Of a DNA stretch of 64,000 nt, positions 10,618 through 24,605 are shown piece after piece (the first letter of the stretch is position 1; each line of letters opens with the position of its first letter). The stretch spans positions 11,252,931 through 11,316,930 of the forward strand of contig CM063243.1 of assembly GCA_032158295.1 (NCBI GenBank), given 5' to 3'. The notes beneath the pieces were generated by a model. That model worked only from the letters and a program-made list of their open reading frames with translations, did not search any database and was not told the origin of the DNA. The translations under genes and the position numbers were made by a program. The DNA comes from Pycnopodia helianthoides. Lineage: Eukaryota > Echinodermata > Asteroidea > Forcipulatida > Asteriidae.

Positions 10618-13387
10618 GTCTCAAAGTGAAACTGAAAAATTACTTTAATACAAATGCATGAAAGTGAAACAGGCTATTTTTTTTTAAAACAAAAATGAGC
10701 AATCAGCGTATCTCACAAACCAGGTACATTGAAAATGAACATTTTATTTTGGAATAATTTAAATATTTGACGTTTATAAGTACTGAGACTTACAATACAC
10801 AGCAACAGTACACCCAAGCCCCTAAACATTGCTGACAGGTTTTCACGAAATAAGAACAATTCAGCGAGACCTGTTTAGCAAGACTTGTTTACGATTATAC
10901 ACAAATGATTTTTAATTACTACTTTTAATTTTTGAGCATTTTTAAAGACATGATATATTGGTTTTTAGGAGAACCATGGAGGTAGAAATAGAAGAGCTAA
11001 CTATTTTACTATATTTTACTGTATATTATATCACACTATTATAATACACCGTGAAACTACCCTAAGAAACTTACATCAAATAAGATGGTCACGTTTTCCT
11101 AGAAAGCATAGAATAACCATGTCTTGTCAGGGCTCTTGTGCTCGCTTAGAAGTTCTTGGTTTTAATGTGGCATAATTTTTTTTAAACACACACACACAAA
11201 TGGTTGTTAATTAGAGCAAATTCAGTCAAATACTGTAGTTTTTTTAATTTATTAATTACACCATCACCGTTCAACTATCCACAACTTTCATAAAATCGGA
11301 TGGTCACGTTTTTCGAGAAAACATAAATGTTTTGTCAGAAATCTTGTGTTTGCTCAGACAGATGGCATAGTAAAAAACAAAACAATGGACGCTTGTAAAT
11401 TGTTTAACCACACTATTTCGGACAGAACTGTTTCTTTGGAAGATTGGAAATGGATGAATTTTCAGATCTAGATTAATCTTCTTTTATTTTTTCGATAATT
11501 GGAAATCGTGAGCTTTGTTTTTAACTGATAGTTTTGGTATGTAACTTTTCATGACGGGGTTCATCGAAAAAGCTTTTTAGGCTAATATAAATTTCCTTCA
11601 ATGAAAACTGTACATATTATATTTTACTGTAGTATAGACGCATTTTAGTTTTCTTATTAAAAAACATCATCAAATAAAAGCGTAAAGCAAAAACCAACAA
11701 CAATGGAACTGTTTCGAATAAACGCAAATCATGCTCTATTTTGGTACATCAGTTCCACGGTCAGCTCCTATGAATCATGATGATATAAATTATCAACTAT
11801 GACCATAAATGCAGATTTGAATATTTTTGAATATAATTTAAAGGTATTATGCAGGGTTGGCAAGGATAAAACACATTGTTTAATATTTCCTGTGAAACAT
11901 TTCCCTCTGAAATGAAGTCATATTCGAGAAAATTGTATCTGATGGAAACCTTTAGAGAAAACCGCAACACCAAATTGTGCATGCTTTTCACTAAGTTCTC
12001 CTGACTCACACAACGGGTTAAGCCAAAATTTTCACAGGTTTGTTATTTCAAGTATATGGTTGATCACACACAAAACATGAACACAGTCTGCGACTATTTT
12101 TGTCAGCGCTACCAAACCTGTATAACACCTTCAATTTGATTGTTTGACAAGTATAATTTGCTGTGAGTTTTTCATATTATTATTACGAATATTAATAAAC
12201 GAACAGTGAACTTGTATCAATTCTGCAAGTTTGTGTTTTTGTTGTTAGTTGGGAGGGGGGTGGTGTTTTCATCAATTTAAAATTTAATTGACCCAAGTGT
12301 ATCTTACATAGACACTTTGCAGATGCATTGAAAGCTGCCATTTTATTTCGGATTCTCTGAAATCCTTGACATAACCACTGACACCAATGTACAGCAAGCC
12401 CCAATAAAAACTACTGACAGGGTTTTACGAAATGTGAGGAATTCTTCTCAGTGGGAAAGAGTAATTGAGAATTGTCTATGATTGCATATTCAACATCCAC
12501 CAACCTCGATGACCACCAACCACCAAACTGGCAACAGAAATAAACCCTTTTCACACTAGAACTCAACGTAATCGTCACATGCGTGCTTGGTTCGCAAAGA
12601 AGGGGAGGCGGACCTTTCGAAAAGCCCCATAGAATTCACTTTTCCTTAAAAAAAAAAACTTGAATCGATCAACAATCTTCAGTTAACCCCTTTACCCAAA
12701 GAAATAATACAGATCTGAGGAAGAGACATCAGATCCCCCCTTCCAAGACAAAGAAATGTGTTCAAGAAAAATAGAAAATCTGCTCCCAATGATCTGAACA
12801 ATGCATCCAAATCGACCTACATTCTTACACCTGTAACTGCGTTGATTGAAGTAATGACTTTGAAAGTCAGATCCGTATGTCTGGAAATATGATGGGGTTT
12901 AAATGTGAGAGGTTGTATTCTGTATTCGTGAGAGGGCGAGAAACATTCCAGAATTTACACTTTCCAATACAACGACCCATGATAAATACTTCACTCATAT
13001 CAACTGGATGACTCGCTTGGCAACGGTCCTACCCGCATCAACTTCGTATAGACTGTAGACTGAATTATAGAATTACGACACACCAACACAAAGATATCTG
13101 ACTGGCATAAGAGATAAACTTGAAGAATTTATCATTTCGCCACAACTGCGCTGGTAACTTGACGAGAAAAGCACACAGGGCTGGCTGTCTGACTTGGAGG
13201 AGACTTGGGGTACAGTCTGGTATAAGTATACGCCTAGTCGTTGACCCAACCCCTCTGCATTTCAATACTAATGTCATGCCGGTTGCACAGTGAGTGCTAA
13301 ACGATCTTACCAGTTATCGACTCGGTTATAGTCTCGACGACAGTTTATATTCATCAGTGGGGTACGGAGGTGTTTAAACAAAAAAAG
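10618..13387. other. No gene seen; repeat-bearing intergenic DNA
   Basis: AT-rich. It contains the diverged family A MITE at 11838-12135, a short CA run near 11190 and otherwise only short unsupported open frames. Confidence 0.45.
11838..12135 (+). mobile_element. Diverged MITE family A-like copy
   Basis: Begins TTAAAGGTATTATGCAGG and contains the shared core (AAATTTTCACAGGTTTGTTA, then TATATGGTTGATCACAC). It then reads GACTATTTTTGTCAGCGCTA and ends near ACACCTTCAA. More diverged than the copies at 27292 and 32092. Confidence 0.65.
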
Positions 13388-13515
13388 ATGATGGAAGTGA
13401 TGCAGCCACCAACTCCTGAGATTTATATTGAGCGGGATGACAATGAAGGAGATAGCGGACATCGTATGGAAGTAGATGAAGACGAATATGAAGAAGTTGG
13501 CAGAGCTTTAATCAG
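13388..13515 (+). CDS. Candidate isolated first coding exon, acidic N-terminus
   Basis: ATG at 13388 opens 42 codons plus two bases, ending at a good donor (ATCAG followed by gtaatt). The predicted peptide is strongly acidic (MEVMQPPTPEIYIERDDNEG, then EVDEDEYEEVG). It ends in phase 2, which does not match the best acceptor of the gene starting at 18407. Weak alternative acceptors at 18831 and 18843 would match. It may be an alternative first exon of that gene, the first exon of another gene, or chance. No family was recognised. Confidence 0.3.
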
Positions 13516-15147
13516 GTAATTTAGAACACTTTTGTTAATATTGTTAATTTTGGTTGCTGTTCAATTTCAATTCAAAGTCACATTTATTTCCATACCGGTA
13601 CTTCATGAAAACTTCGAAACAAAACATACCCCTCCTAAAAAAATTAAATAAAACGAGTTTAAGAAGTAACCATAAAATAATATTGTTTTACAAGACAGAC
13701 ATCAAAATATGGAGGCATCTTTTAGAAGCCGGGGCTTGTGTTGAGATGCCTGATGGACAAACAAACAGAACGTAAACAAAAACAAGAACGTACGGGCAGA
13801 CAAGTTGAACAAAGACAGAAATGGTGAAAGACTATTTTATTTTAAAATTTTATTGAAAATATTCTTAACTTTCTAAATTTGGATTGATATTCCATATCTT
13901 TTGTATAAATACGTTTTGTATAATATACCACTCGACGGGCAACACTGGTTTACAAATTATGAAATGTTGTGTACACACCATCAGGACCAGTCAAATCGAT
14001 GTCGTTATTTAACATTAACTCAATTTCCCCAAATGAAAGTGTGATCTTTACACCCAGAGACCCGTTTGGGCCTGGGCACAGCAATTAACATAAAAGAAAC
14101 CAATGTTACTCCTCCCTCTGTTAGTCTAAGTAAAGATGGATTTAGTGAAAAACAATGATGCATTAATGGTTGTGTTTACCGTGTCAATGTCTGTAAAAAA
14201 TACCACTAAAAATTACACTAACCAAATAGTATTGACTAGAATGACACTGACAATGCAAATGACAACGGCGTTGACCAGCTGATAATGAGCATCTCCTCAA
14301 ATGACGATTAGTGCAATGTTTATGAACTTGGCACTTATAAACCATCTTGTTTTTGTTTCGTATATTTGAGTCATTTATTCATTTACACATTGCACTGAAG
14401 CCATTTATAGTTGGTATGAATTCGAACATATAAATAAACACTGTCAAATGCCATGAATGAATTCCAAGACGTTAAGACACGTATCACTGGTTAGTTATTA
14501 CAACAATGTGACGAATGCGCAGCAATAGAGTAACCCTGCGCTCTGATGCTAGGGCCATGCACCCTGTACGAGTAATGCCATAACTGGCGCAGCCGTAGGG
14601 GATAACATTCCAACATTAGTATTATCACCGTCAACGTCTCGGCATCTCCAAGTTAAGTAGTAGTATACGGCCATTTGGTGCAATGGTGGCGGATTATAAA
14701 CACACAAAACACAAATTAATTGTCTTTTTTCTTTCATTAAAATAATCAATGACAACATGGTCAACATAATGAGGGCATTAACTGAATGTTTATTTGTAAT
14801 ATTTTTATAATTTAGTATAGCTTTATCTATAACACTCATTAGATTTTCAAAGCAATGCGCATGAAAAAATAAAGCAGTCAAATGCAGGTTTCCCAAATCA
14901 TGTACGCACATTCCCAATGTTCAACTCTCATTGGTACTGTTATCTACCCAAGTTCGAAAAAAGTGTAATTTCTATCCGAAAGCTTACTTTTTATAGTAAT
15001 GGTGGTAAGTGAAATTATTTTGTCTGAAAGCCCCGTTGATTAAAAATCAACAAAAACATTTGAATCTGAGAAACGATTTATGCATGAATCATTTCTTAGA
15101 TTTCTTAGGACTGGTGTCCGTTCAAGAATGCTGCGGCCAGAGATACG

Positions 15148-15200
15148 GTTGGTACCCTCCGTCACCTCGCTAAACGTGGATTGATTTGACGTTCGTGTGA
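15148..15200 (+). repeat. Dispersed repeat shared with 60996-61053
   Basis: GGTTGGTACCCTCCGTCACC followed by TCGCTAAACGTGGATTGATT matches a diverged copy at 60996, which has GTTGGTACACGCTGTCAC then TCGCTAAACGTGGATGAATT. Both continue with GACGTTC(G/T)TGTGA. Confidence 0.65.
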
Positions 15201-16489
15201 AAATACCGTGAAAATTTTTCGCTGTTTTCTCAGAGCAAGCAGACGTTGTATTCAGCTGAAACTTACACATGTGACTTTTATTGTATCTGTCTTTATAGTT
15301 TTGCCTACAAATCAGCATTACGTTGACAAAAACCAAACGATGACCCTACTTTCATTATTGATTAATATAATCAAGCCCTCATCTTACTTTTAATTAACCT
15401 GCATGTTTTCAAAATTATGAAAATAAAACGCCATCAATATGTTGCTGGCATCTAATTTTAGAGGGCTCTATAATAGCCAACATGGTTTTCCACTTTGTTG
15501 GGGCAAAGCGGTGCTTGATGCACTGATTTACTGCGTGAACGGTCAACTGCAATCCAAATATTTAATATTGTGTAACAGTACACATTTTCTCAGCAAATTC
15601 GTGCTGAGTTAAACCATAAACACAGCACTGCATTGACGCTCAACCCCCCCCCCCCATTAAAAACAAAATAATATTGCCCTATTCATTTCCATGTTTTTTC
15701 GCTCCTTCAACTGGCAGTGTGGCATAATACCCAAAGATAAAATGCCAGCAACTATTTTTTCTCTTCTTTTTAATATTCATGAAAGCAAAGGAGAAGAGAA
15801 TGTACATAACTTAAAAAAAAAATGTGTACGCTATTAATTTGATATAACTTATTTGCAAATCATACAGAATTATGTTCAGGCCCAATTATAGGCGCTGCAA
15901 ATTAATTTAATTGGTTGAATACCATGGCAACGTGTGAACAATAAACAATGACGGCCCGACACCACTGAAAGGTGAGGCTTGATGTTCATAATATTGACAA
16001 AGTGGTCCATGGCGTTGTGGTACTATAACCTCTATAATATTGTCTGAAGCGGTTGTATAATTTATTCCCTCTGCCACACTAACATGCAAGCGAAGACCAA
16101 ATAAAAAATTGCTTATTTGATTGGCTTACGTGTAGAAAATCCCGTCCCACAAATATACATTCATTTTTTTAACTGAAATGGTTGGAAATCTATTTGAAGT
16201 TTGCACCGAGTGGTTGAATGATTTAATTATTGTCAACTAGATTGACTCTGATACAAAAACCAATGGGGTGCTTAACTTCTAAGAGGGAAACTTGAGTTGT
16301 GCTGGAACCATAAAGGTGGGCATTAAATCATGTTCAACTTTGTGATTTAATTTTACGTTATTTGAAATTTTGAAATTACTGCGTTTGCAGATTGCACATT
16401 GTCAATGATGACATCTGAATAGGGACTTTTCTTTCTATAATTGTCTGACAAAGACAGTTAGTTGGTTTTTAAATCAAAGCACTGCTATT

Positions 16490-16821
16490 TTAAAGGGTGT
16501 ATACAACATTGGTAAGGTTGAAAATATAAATGTTCACAGGTTTGCACATAACCCACGGTATAAAGATGGTCATGGTGGAAAACTTCCCATGAAATAGTTT
16601 TGCTTGAAATGCTATAGTTTTTAGGAAATGAGTAAACAAATTAGTCTTTATCACGGTGATAAAATCCGATGTTTGAAAAAAAAATCGGATTTCCACTATT
16701 TTCTCTTAACTTCGATGACCGATTGAGCTTAAACTTTCACATGTTTTGTTATTTCATGTATATGTTGGGTCACATACAGTGCGGACACTGGTCTTTGGCA
16801 ATTACCAATGTAGTGCTTTAA
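16490..16821 (+). mobile_element. Diverged MITE family A-like copy
   Basis: Starts TTAAAGGGTGTATACAACAT. Carries the shared core (GATGACCGATTGAGCTTAAA, CTTTCACATGTTTTGTTATT) and ends CAATGTAGTGCTTTAAA. Same layout as the intact copies but diverged. Confidence 0.7.
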
Positions 16822-17013
16822 ATTAAAGTGTTCGGTTTGAAATAACTGAAGAGAACATGTTATTCTTTTGAATAATGTTACATTCATGCTTATTTCATTG
16901 AGTGTGGACGGAAACACATTTTGAGACATAAAAAATATTTGACGCTACCACGGTAAGGAGCAATAGGCCTACATTTGTTTACGGACTATAATTGTTAGTT
17001 ATTGGTGGACGCC

Positions 17014-17255
17014 TTAAAGGCACATTACAGAATTGGTAATTGTAAAATATACTTTTGATCACAGATTTACATAAAACTTACACGGTCTAATGATGATGAT
17101 AGTAGAAAACATCCCTAAAAATATTTCTGGCTGAAATGCAAAATTTGATGAGAAATAAATCAAACTAATTTCCGATTGGAGTTTATCGCTCATGAGCGTT
17201 TTATTCATGCATTGTATAACACATGCAAATTTGTAATCGGTTTTGCACTATTTTC
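17014..17255 (+). mobile_element. MITE family B copy 3, 3'-truncated
   Basis: Begins TTAAAGGCACATTACAGAAT and follows family B through CGGTTTTGCACTATTTTC, then stops. The right third of the element is missing. Confidence 0.8.
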
Positions 17256-18406
17256 AATTCTTCCTTTAAGCAATGTTCAACCGGACGCCTAATGCAGTAT
17301 TCAACCACAGCGTAAAATCACAATACGACGACGGGTGTTGATGGGTTGATGTTTGCCCGTTGCCATTGCAATTTTATCAGATGAATACGTACGTGAGCAG
17401 ACCTTTAACAACCAATATGACATCATGCTTATAATACGCTAGTTTTATCTCATCAGAATTTAGTATAATCCATATCCATCAGAATTCTACTGGGCCCCCA
17501 ATGGGAAAGATCAAGAACCGATTTCGAAGGAACGAAATAATATTCCGATGGAACGAAATGATGTTGTTGATGTTGTTGATGTCGTGAACCAAATGTTTGA
17601 CTCCACAAAATTGCAGACCGTGTTAGTTCATCACGAAGTAAAAGGAAAATCACACAATTTCGAGGGATATTTGAGTGAATCATTGTATTATATTTTGTTA
17701 AACATCTTTCCAGCCATACTCATTTCATAACAAACGCTTTTATAGTCTAAAGTGCCCAATCTAAGGCAACGTGTCCATTCAATTATTACAATTCTTTACT
17801 AATACTGTTATGTGGTTTTCATACACACAAGTATCACTTTCATGGCATGATTATTTCGTATCATCGAAACCCCGCCCCTTGTAAGTTGTAATTACTTCTC
17901 CTATTATGACTGTGATATGACCGTGGACAAGCGTTGCAGCACGACCCGACTGATTGGTAAGTGGAAGGTTGCCAAGGTACGCGGGGAATAATGTTCACAT
18001 ATAACAATGGCATGAGGGACGTGCAGGAATAAGGGTAAATCAGAAAGGGGAGGGGGAAGAGTCAAGGTCTTTAATTCGAAATGAACAAGTTTCAGGGTTC
18101 CTCCCAAAAGAGAGGCACATTTAAAACACAGACACAAGTTTGAGAAGTCAAGTTCACAAACATTGCACTGACCGTCATTTAACGACACTCTCATTGTCAG
18201 CTGTCATAAGACTACGGTATCCACGGCTTCGCACTTCTAAGTTATACGTGAAAAGGAAGCAATTAGTCTTCTCATCGCTCACTGTTAGTTTAAATAGCCC
18301 CAAAAGAATCAGTGGTAGTGTCTTTAATCATTCACCACCCGGGATGTTAAGTGAACTTGAGTAACTGTCCACAACCTCTGCTGACCCCACAGTATAGTAC
18401 CTCAAT

Positions 18407-21400
18407 ATGACAGACAACAGCCAATTACATGACATCAAAGGTGAGTGCTTTAATGAAGCTGGCCACACGAACCCCTCTGGAATCAGTTCAACATCTCCAG
18501 AAGTTCCACATGTAAAGTGTTTTTATCAGGGGGAGGGGAGGCTGATCTTACAGATGCACGCAGACAGTTTGATTATTTTAGTAAGATCCAAGGGAAGCAG
18601 TATTAGTATCTGTACTTGAACAGCGTGATACGAGGCGTGTTATTGATGGGGTTTTACATCCCTTGAGTACCGTTATGACGCCAGCGGCACTCTTGAGACG
18701 CATTGATGCAAGAGTGCTCAAAGTTTTAATTTAGCTGTTTGGACGAAAGCAGTCACTTGTGTGAAAACTTCTTTTTGGAGTTTCTGTTATGAAGAAAGAG
18801 GGAAACAGTTTTTGACAAGAAGATGGCCAGTAATGTGGACAGTTATGGTCGTCGGTTTACCATGGATCTGAATTATTTGGATATAGTATGGGCGACTGGA
18901 ACTAAGATAACAGTACGGACTGGCGATTGTCAGCCTGTCACCGTGCTGAATTCACAATCTCGACTCTTGGCTCATGAAAAGGAAGACAAAATTGGGTGAG
19001 TGCAATGTAAACTTCCTGACAAATATGGAGAGTTTCCTTTCTATCAGCACTTACAATTACTCAGAGGCTTGTATTTCACAGTCGAAATTAATAGTTCGCC
19101 TTGGCAGTCTTGTCCCAATTTCCATTTTCTCAAAAAAGTAGCTAACATAAATGATCTTTCACATTGAATTATGACATTTGAAGCAGACGAAATTCTACCT
19201 CATGCCTCACCCGTAACGTCAACTACACAGTTTTTCTTTTTCTCAATTAAAGTTTTGGGCAGTTAAAACGAAATACGAAGTGTTGGTGTAATACAATTTA
19301 GAGACAATTGTAATGAACTGCACAGCCGTGAATGCCAGATAATACGGGCCAGGCGGGGCTTCAAAATTCACCAGAAAAGGGAGTGGAAGGAAAATAAGGT
19401 GGCAAAATGAAGAGCGCACCAAGCCCCACCTTTCCATGGTGTGTGGATATGATGGCATATTAATTACCACAGGCCAGCATGGTCACCAGATGCTTTACAC
19501 AAGGACGAGTTATAAGAAACCCGGTCAGGAATCTCCCAAGAGTTACCGATGAATCCCAAAGTGTTCTCTCTTCAACTAATGATGTCAATGACCTCAGGGG
19601 TTGTCTTCATTACAGACTGCATATTCTTCAAATATCACATGAGTGTTAAAGGAGAAGTCATACCGGCGTGTCCCCAATGGTTCTCATAATGTCTATAGTT
19701 CCGTCAGACGAAGGCAGACCAATTACTCATTTCCATTGATGAAGACAACTTTGTACAACAGTACAAGACATCAACAAGATGATGCAGTTTTGATATTGGG
19801 CCGCTTCTGGTATCATTTGAAGACTTTGGCTTAGAGAAAGAGATGCACTGACTAACATTGTTTCAACAATAAATGATGTAGAAAAAGGTCAATTAAATAC
19901 GACGAATTGTAACTCGAAACGAAACAGGTTTGGGTTAATACACACAGTAGGGGAGTATGGGGGACTCCCCGTGCACCCCCCCCCCCCCACAAACTAACCC
20001 ACACCAACGTTTTTGGATGCGTTTTAGGGTCCTTAAACACAATTGAGATGTTAACAGTGAAAACAAACACGATGATCTGGAGATATCCAATATGGCCGCC
20101 ACAATAGTCAGATCTTGAAAAAGTCATATATCAGCCAAATAAAAGAATAAAAACATGAATACAAATGTTCTGATAGAATAACTTTATGCATCGTCAGTAT
20201 GTGGGTTCGAATCTCTGCCTTGATGGTTTCAAGCTTGAGCAAGAAACTGAGCCATAATTTGCTTCTCTGAACCAAGGTGTAAAAATTGGAACCTACGAGA
20301 CCTATATAAAGCAGCTCGTATAGTTGTTATGTTCCTTAGGGGGCAGAAAACACTTACATGGAAAGGTTTGGGTCCTGTTGACCAGGGATAGTAAGTGTAT
20401 ACAGCGCCCTCATTTAGTAACTGGGATGTGCGCTATAAACCTATAATATTATTATCGTTAATAAGTATCATATTTTTTATGATTTCTTTCAGTGGTTTGA
20501 ACCCTGTGGATTCGGTGATATTAACGGCTGATAGAGGCTACCTCCTATGGACCAATCCAAGAGGATCCATTGAAGTCAAATTCAAATATGGTCGGTCGGG
20601 AGAAGATTTCACGTAAGAGCACAATGGGAACATCACTGCTATGAATGAATACGGGTTTATCGCCAACTAGAAGGCCATAGTTGTTTTATAGTTTATTGCT
20701 ACTTATAGCTTAGGGCGATAATTTGCACGTCTCTTTAATTTTAAATGTTGAGAAAATTTCACGTTTTGTGCACGCAATTACAACACTTAAATTTAACAAC
20801 TATTTTTAAAGTTTCTTCTGCTTTCCAAGTTTTATGTTTTTGTGTAAACGGTATATAACTTCATAAACTCAATAAAATATTTCACTATTTTCACAACAAT
20901 TAATATTGTGGAATACCTTGGACAATCATGCGACGTGAAGGTTATCCCATTCTGACGAGCTGATGCAAGTCATGTTCATGAGAGTCAACACACGACTGTG
21001 TCATCATTTAGTTTTAATAGGTGTGCAGTGGTGGTCTACAGACCGCCTATTGTGGACGCGTCTTGAGATATTCCATCCTACTGCTTAGCAATAGCTCTAT
21101 GGTAATATTCAATGACTGCGAATTTGGGGTTATTAAAGGCCAACCTAGTCTTAATTTATATTACTTGATAATATTACACAACCTAATAAAAAATTACAGA
21201 GACACAGCGTCAAGAATTGTCAAGGAGGGTTTTTTTAAGTAAAAAAGTGCAGGCATGGTTATGGGTATACAATTTGATATATTTATACATAAGATCATTA
21301 ACTCATTGGCTCTTTCCAGTAACACCACAGGTCTTTGTTTGTTTTTAGTTTTCTTCTACCTTTTAGGTATAGGCTACTTTTTAGTCCTGCTAATATTAAA

Positions 21401-22592
21401 CACCCATAAAACAACACAACTTTTCCTCCTATAATAGTCTTCGATAAATACATCACCATACCAGCTTCATCAGTGGAAATTTTGTCCAATTATTTGATCC
21501 CGTTAATAATAAAAAATAATTACGAGCAACCGCTTATATTTTGTCAGGGACTTTGCGCGCTGTTTACAGTTCGTGATTTATTTCTATTGCGGCAATCAAA
21601 TTAAGCAATGATAAATATTGGGGTCTTCAATCGCTAGCTTCTCGACTTGACAGCATTTCAGACGGACTATTTCTCCGGAAGATTGGTGATGGGATTAACT
21701 TTATAACCAGTGAGATTTCTGACTGAAATTTCACATTTTCTCTAATCATCTATAATGTACTTTGTCTGAAAGTACATGTTTTACCAATGTCCTTCTGTCT
21801 CATTGAATTGTTTCACGGAATTGTTTCATGATGTCGTTAAGTTGCGGAAATTGTCGCGTGCTCCATGCAAACGCAATTACGCAAATGAGATTACAAGTAA
21901 TACTTGTGAGTATCATCCTTCACATCATAGAACTCAATAGAAAGTGAATGAGATAAATTTTAAGAAACATGATTTGCATCTGAGTTTACATCGTAGAAAA
22001 CAGTCATTTGGAAAGAAGTGTACACCATTGTAAATGACACAATCATTTGCATATCAACTTCGTTGCTTGAACAATGCCATGAAAACAAATATCCTGAGAG
22101 CTTATTCGTTCTGAAAGACGTTACTCTTAAAAATGCAAAATAAGACAGTAAAACAAATGATACCGAATTGATAGAATTAGAATGCATTGTAAAAGACTCG
22201 TTTCGAAAGATTTGTAGTTTTTAGAACATCAATGAGTTAAACAAAAATCGGCCTTTTTTTGACAGCATGCAGCAGCTGGACCTGTTCTAATTAATTATTC
22301 ATTTTTCTTAATTCCCACTTCTTTACCAATCAGCTGCTTCATAGACCCCCAGCATCAGGGCGTCACGGTCTATGAAATGCGTGGCAACTACCAGAAAGAG
22401 TTAGTCGTTGACGGGCGTCAACCAATCTCTAAAAATACCAACCCACATCATCTCAAAACCATGGGGGTACGCCGTGGGGAGAACAACTTTGAATTCCGCT
22501 CAAAGAAAAGCGAAGTGCGGCTGGTATTGGAGACTGTGCGAGACATGCCACCGCTCCAGGCGTTCAAGTTCAACTATGTGTTAACATTGTAA
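18407..22592 (+). CDS. Four-exon gene; product resembles the meteorin N-terminal domain, no signal peptide
   Basis: Model: 18407-18440, 18809-18995, 20493-20612, 22334-22592; phases 1, 2 and 2 all match, giving 199 residues. Exon 1 ends at a strong donor (CATCAAAG then gtgagt). The C-terminal two thirds align by eye with the beta-sandwich N-terminal domain of meteorin and meteorin-like: LLWTNPRGSIEVKF against EWLYPAGALRLTL, FTCFIDP with GVTVYEMRG against a CIR...NIYLEKTG pattern, and VRLVLETVRDMPPLQAFKFN against LFVEATPQQDI...GFQYEL. Meteorins are secreted and carry a second, netrin-like domain. This protein has neither a signal peptide nor that domain, and few cysteines. AATAAA at 22718 lies 126 bp after the stop. 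The splice model is firmer than the family call; function unknown. Confidence 0.6.
21650..21775 (+). repeat. Dispersed repeat family D, copy 1
   Basis: ATTTCAGACGGACTATTTCT, then GGAAGATTGGTGATG and TTAACTTTATAA, then TGTACTTTGTCTGAAAG. A diverged copy in the same order is at 34798-34930. The ends (TTTCAGAC and GTCTGAAA) are inverted, so this is probably a small MITE inside an intron. Confidence 0.65.
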
Positions 22593-22717
22593 CCAGCCCA
22601 CTCTGCAGAATTCCAGTTATTTATTATCAATTAATTTCACAATGCTAAAAAGTAATAACTATTAAATTTAAACAAGCTTGGCTTATCAGTGGCTTTAATA
22701 TAACTATTTAATTATAA

Positions 22718-22723
22718 AATAAA
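22718..22723 (+). promoter_or_regulatory. Polyadenylation signal AATAAA
   Basis: Canonical AATAAA 126 bp beyond the stop codon of the gene ending at 22592. Confidence 0.5.
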
Positions 22724-24605
22724 CACTTATTAAAGGTGTTATATAGCGTCGTGCCTTCCCTGGTTAGTGCATCAACTTCTAACCTGTGACATTATTCAAA
22801 CTGGCTGTTATGATTATGGGTTCTTTTAACGACCTTGCATGCTCAATAAGATATTCTCGCATTCTTCTAATAAGATATTAATTAATTAATTAATTTTCTA
22901 CAAGTACCTTTTTTGAAAAAAGACTCTTCATCATTCGTTGCACAACACATTTGGCGGTTCGATGATCAAGAAGACATAATTTACCCACAACGAATTGTGC
23001 ACAGCCATAAAATAATCAGAGAATTTGTATTTTAAAAACCCGATTTTGTTCAAAATATTTCGATGGTTTGAAATCGATACGTTTAATAAAACAAAACATT
23101 ATTTCGCAAATTGCCAAGACTTGAAGGTTTTAAATTAAAGCAGAAAGGGAGATGAAGTTGATGGACACATACCAATGCAAAGGGAAGCATCATCCAACTA
23201 ACATATTTAGCAGCTAAACGAACACTCAGCAGACTTAAATTATTTGTAACCATTTAAAAAAAAATAAAGTAATGACAAGGTCAATTCTTTGTCTCCCTCG
23301 TTGGTTGTTCGGGCAGAAATTTTGAATGAAAATATGCTAAGTTGCTGTTTAAAAGTCACCATGGAATATTCATTCGACACTTTCTCAGCATTTATTTATT
23401 TCATAGTACTACTAAGGCTGTAGGGAGAATCCTTTGTAATACTTTCATTCAAAAACGTCCAAAGTAAACTGCATTTTTACAACCCAAAAGAAAACAAGTG
23501 TGACTCATTCAACACTGTATTTACTTCACTTTGAGATATTCTCCGGATTGATTAAAAAATATACATATTTATTATACTTATGTATAAAGTGTTACTTAGT
23601 AGATAGATACATGCAATTTGCCAAAGCAATACAAATTATCTAATTTAAAGCTATCTAAATTGTTATAACCAATTATCTAATCACTCTAAAATCCTAGTAG
23701 AATGCATTTGCCTACAAACAAACACACAAGCTTGATTTTGCAGCTCTGATAATGAGTTAACAAGCTAAGTCTTGTCACACAGAGAAAAAAAACCCCGTTC
23801 AAACAGTTGTTTATAATTAGTTGTTAATATTTATGTAAATTGTACCAAAGTAGTCACCTGATTTTTGTTAGAAATTGTTTTTCTTCATTTTAATTAAAAT
23901 AAATGTGTTTAATTAGGATATATATTGCTATTAAATACCAGAAGATACTACAGGTATTCTCCATTTCTTGTTAAATAAACAATATTGTGTTTATTAAGTT
24001 CCAAGTAGTTTTAATGACACCTCAATTTTTAGTCTAAAACGACCCATCATTGCTGTGAACTTGCCATATCTCAAGTATCTAGTTATTCAAGCACAACAAA
24101 AACCCAGTTCTAAATAAAAGCCTCCCTCCGAATGTTCCCAAATGTAAAAAGAGCTTAGTTTAACAAGTTGTTTTACAACTTGCTATTTACCCTAGCTTAA
24201 CATGTGTGGGTGAAATGCTTAAATTTTTCTGCCTAAATTAATTTGCTTCTGTTAAATATGAAAGTTTCAAATATGTTGTGCCTTTTCAGGGCATACCAAC
24301 ACTTTATTACTACTTTATTATTAGTTAAAGCAAAACAGGTTCTCGCACAAAAAGTATTCTATATTGCAGCCTTAGTTATTTTTCCTTTTTGTTTTCGAGT
24401 AAACAGCATACACTACTAAGAAGCGTTCTCAGTCTCCTCACTCTATTTCAGGTTTCATTGAGTCAGTACATCGAGTCAGACACAATTAGCTTCTCAGAAT
24501 ATTTGTCCACACAATGTTTACCCAAGCAGCTCCAAAAATGCTAATTCATACACAAATGAATAAATACAATGGCGTACATACACAAAAATGTTAAAACACA
24601 GAGTG
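22724..24605. other. No gene seen; AT-rich intergenic DNA between converging genes
   Basis: Very AT-rich, with an ATTA run near 22875 and no supported exon. The minus-strand AATAAA words near 24302-24320 could be the poly(A) signal of NAA80. Confidence 0.45.

Larger units (their letters stand above)
13516..18406. other. No gene seen; intergenic or large intron with MITEs
   Basis: Contains a diverged family A copy (16490-16821), a truncated family B copy (17014-17255), a repeat shared with the GALNT7 region (15148-15200) and a poly-C run near 15645. No exon with supported boundaries was found. Confidence 0.4.

Noticed and set aside
14549..14917. 122-codon minus-strand open frame
   Set aside because: No recognisable domain, biased hydrophobic composition and no splice context; looks like chance in AT-rich DNA.
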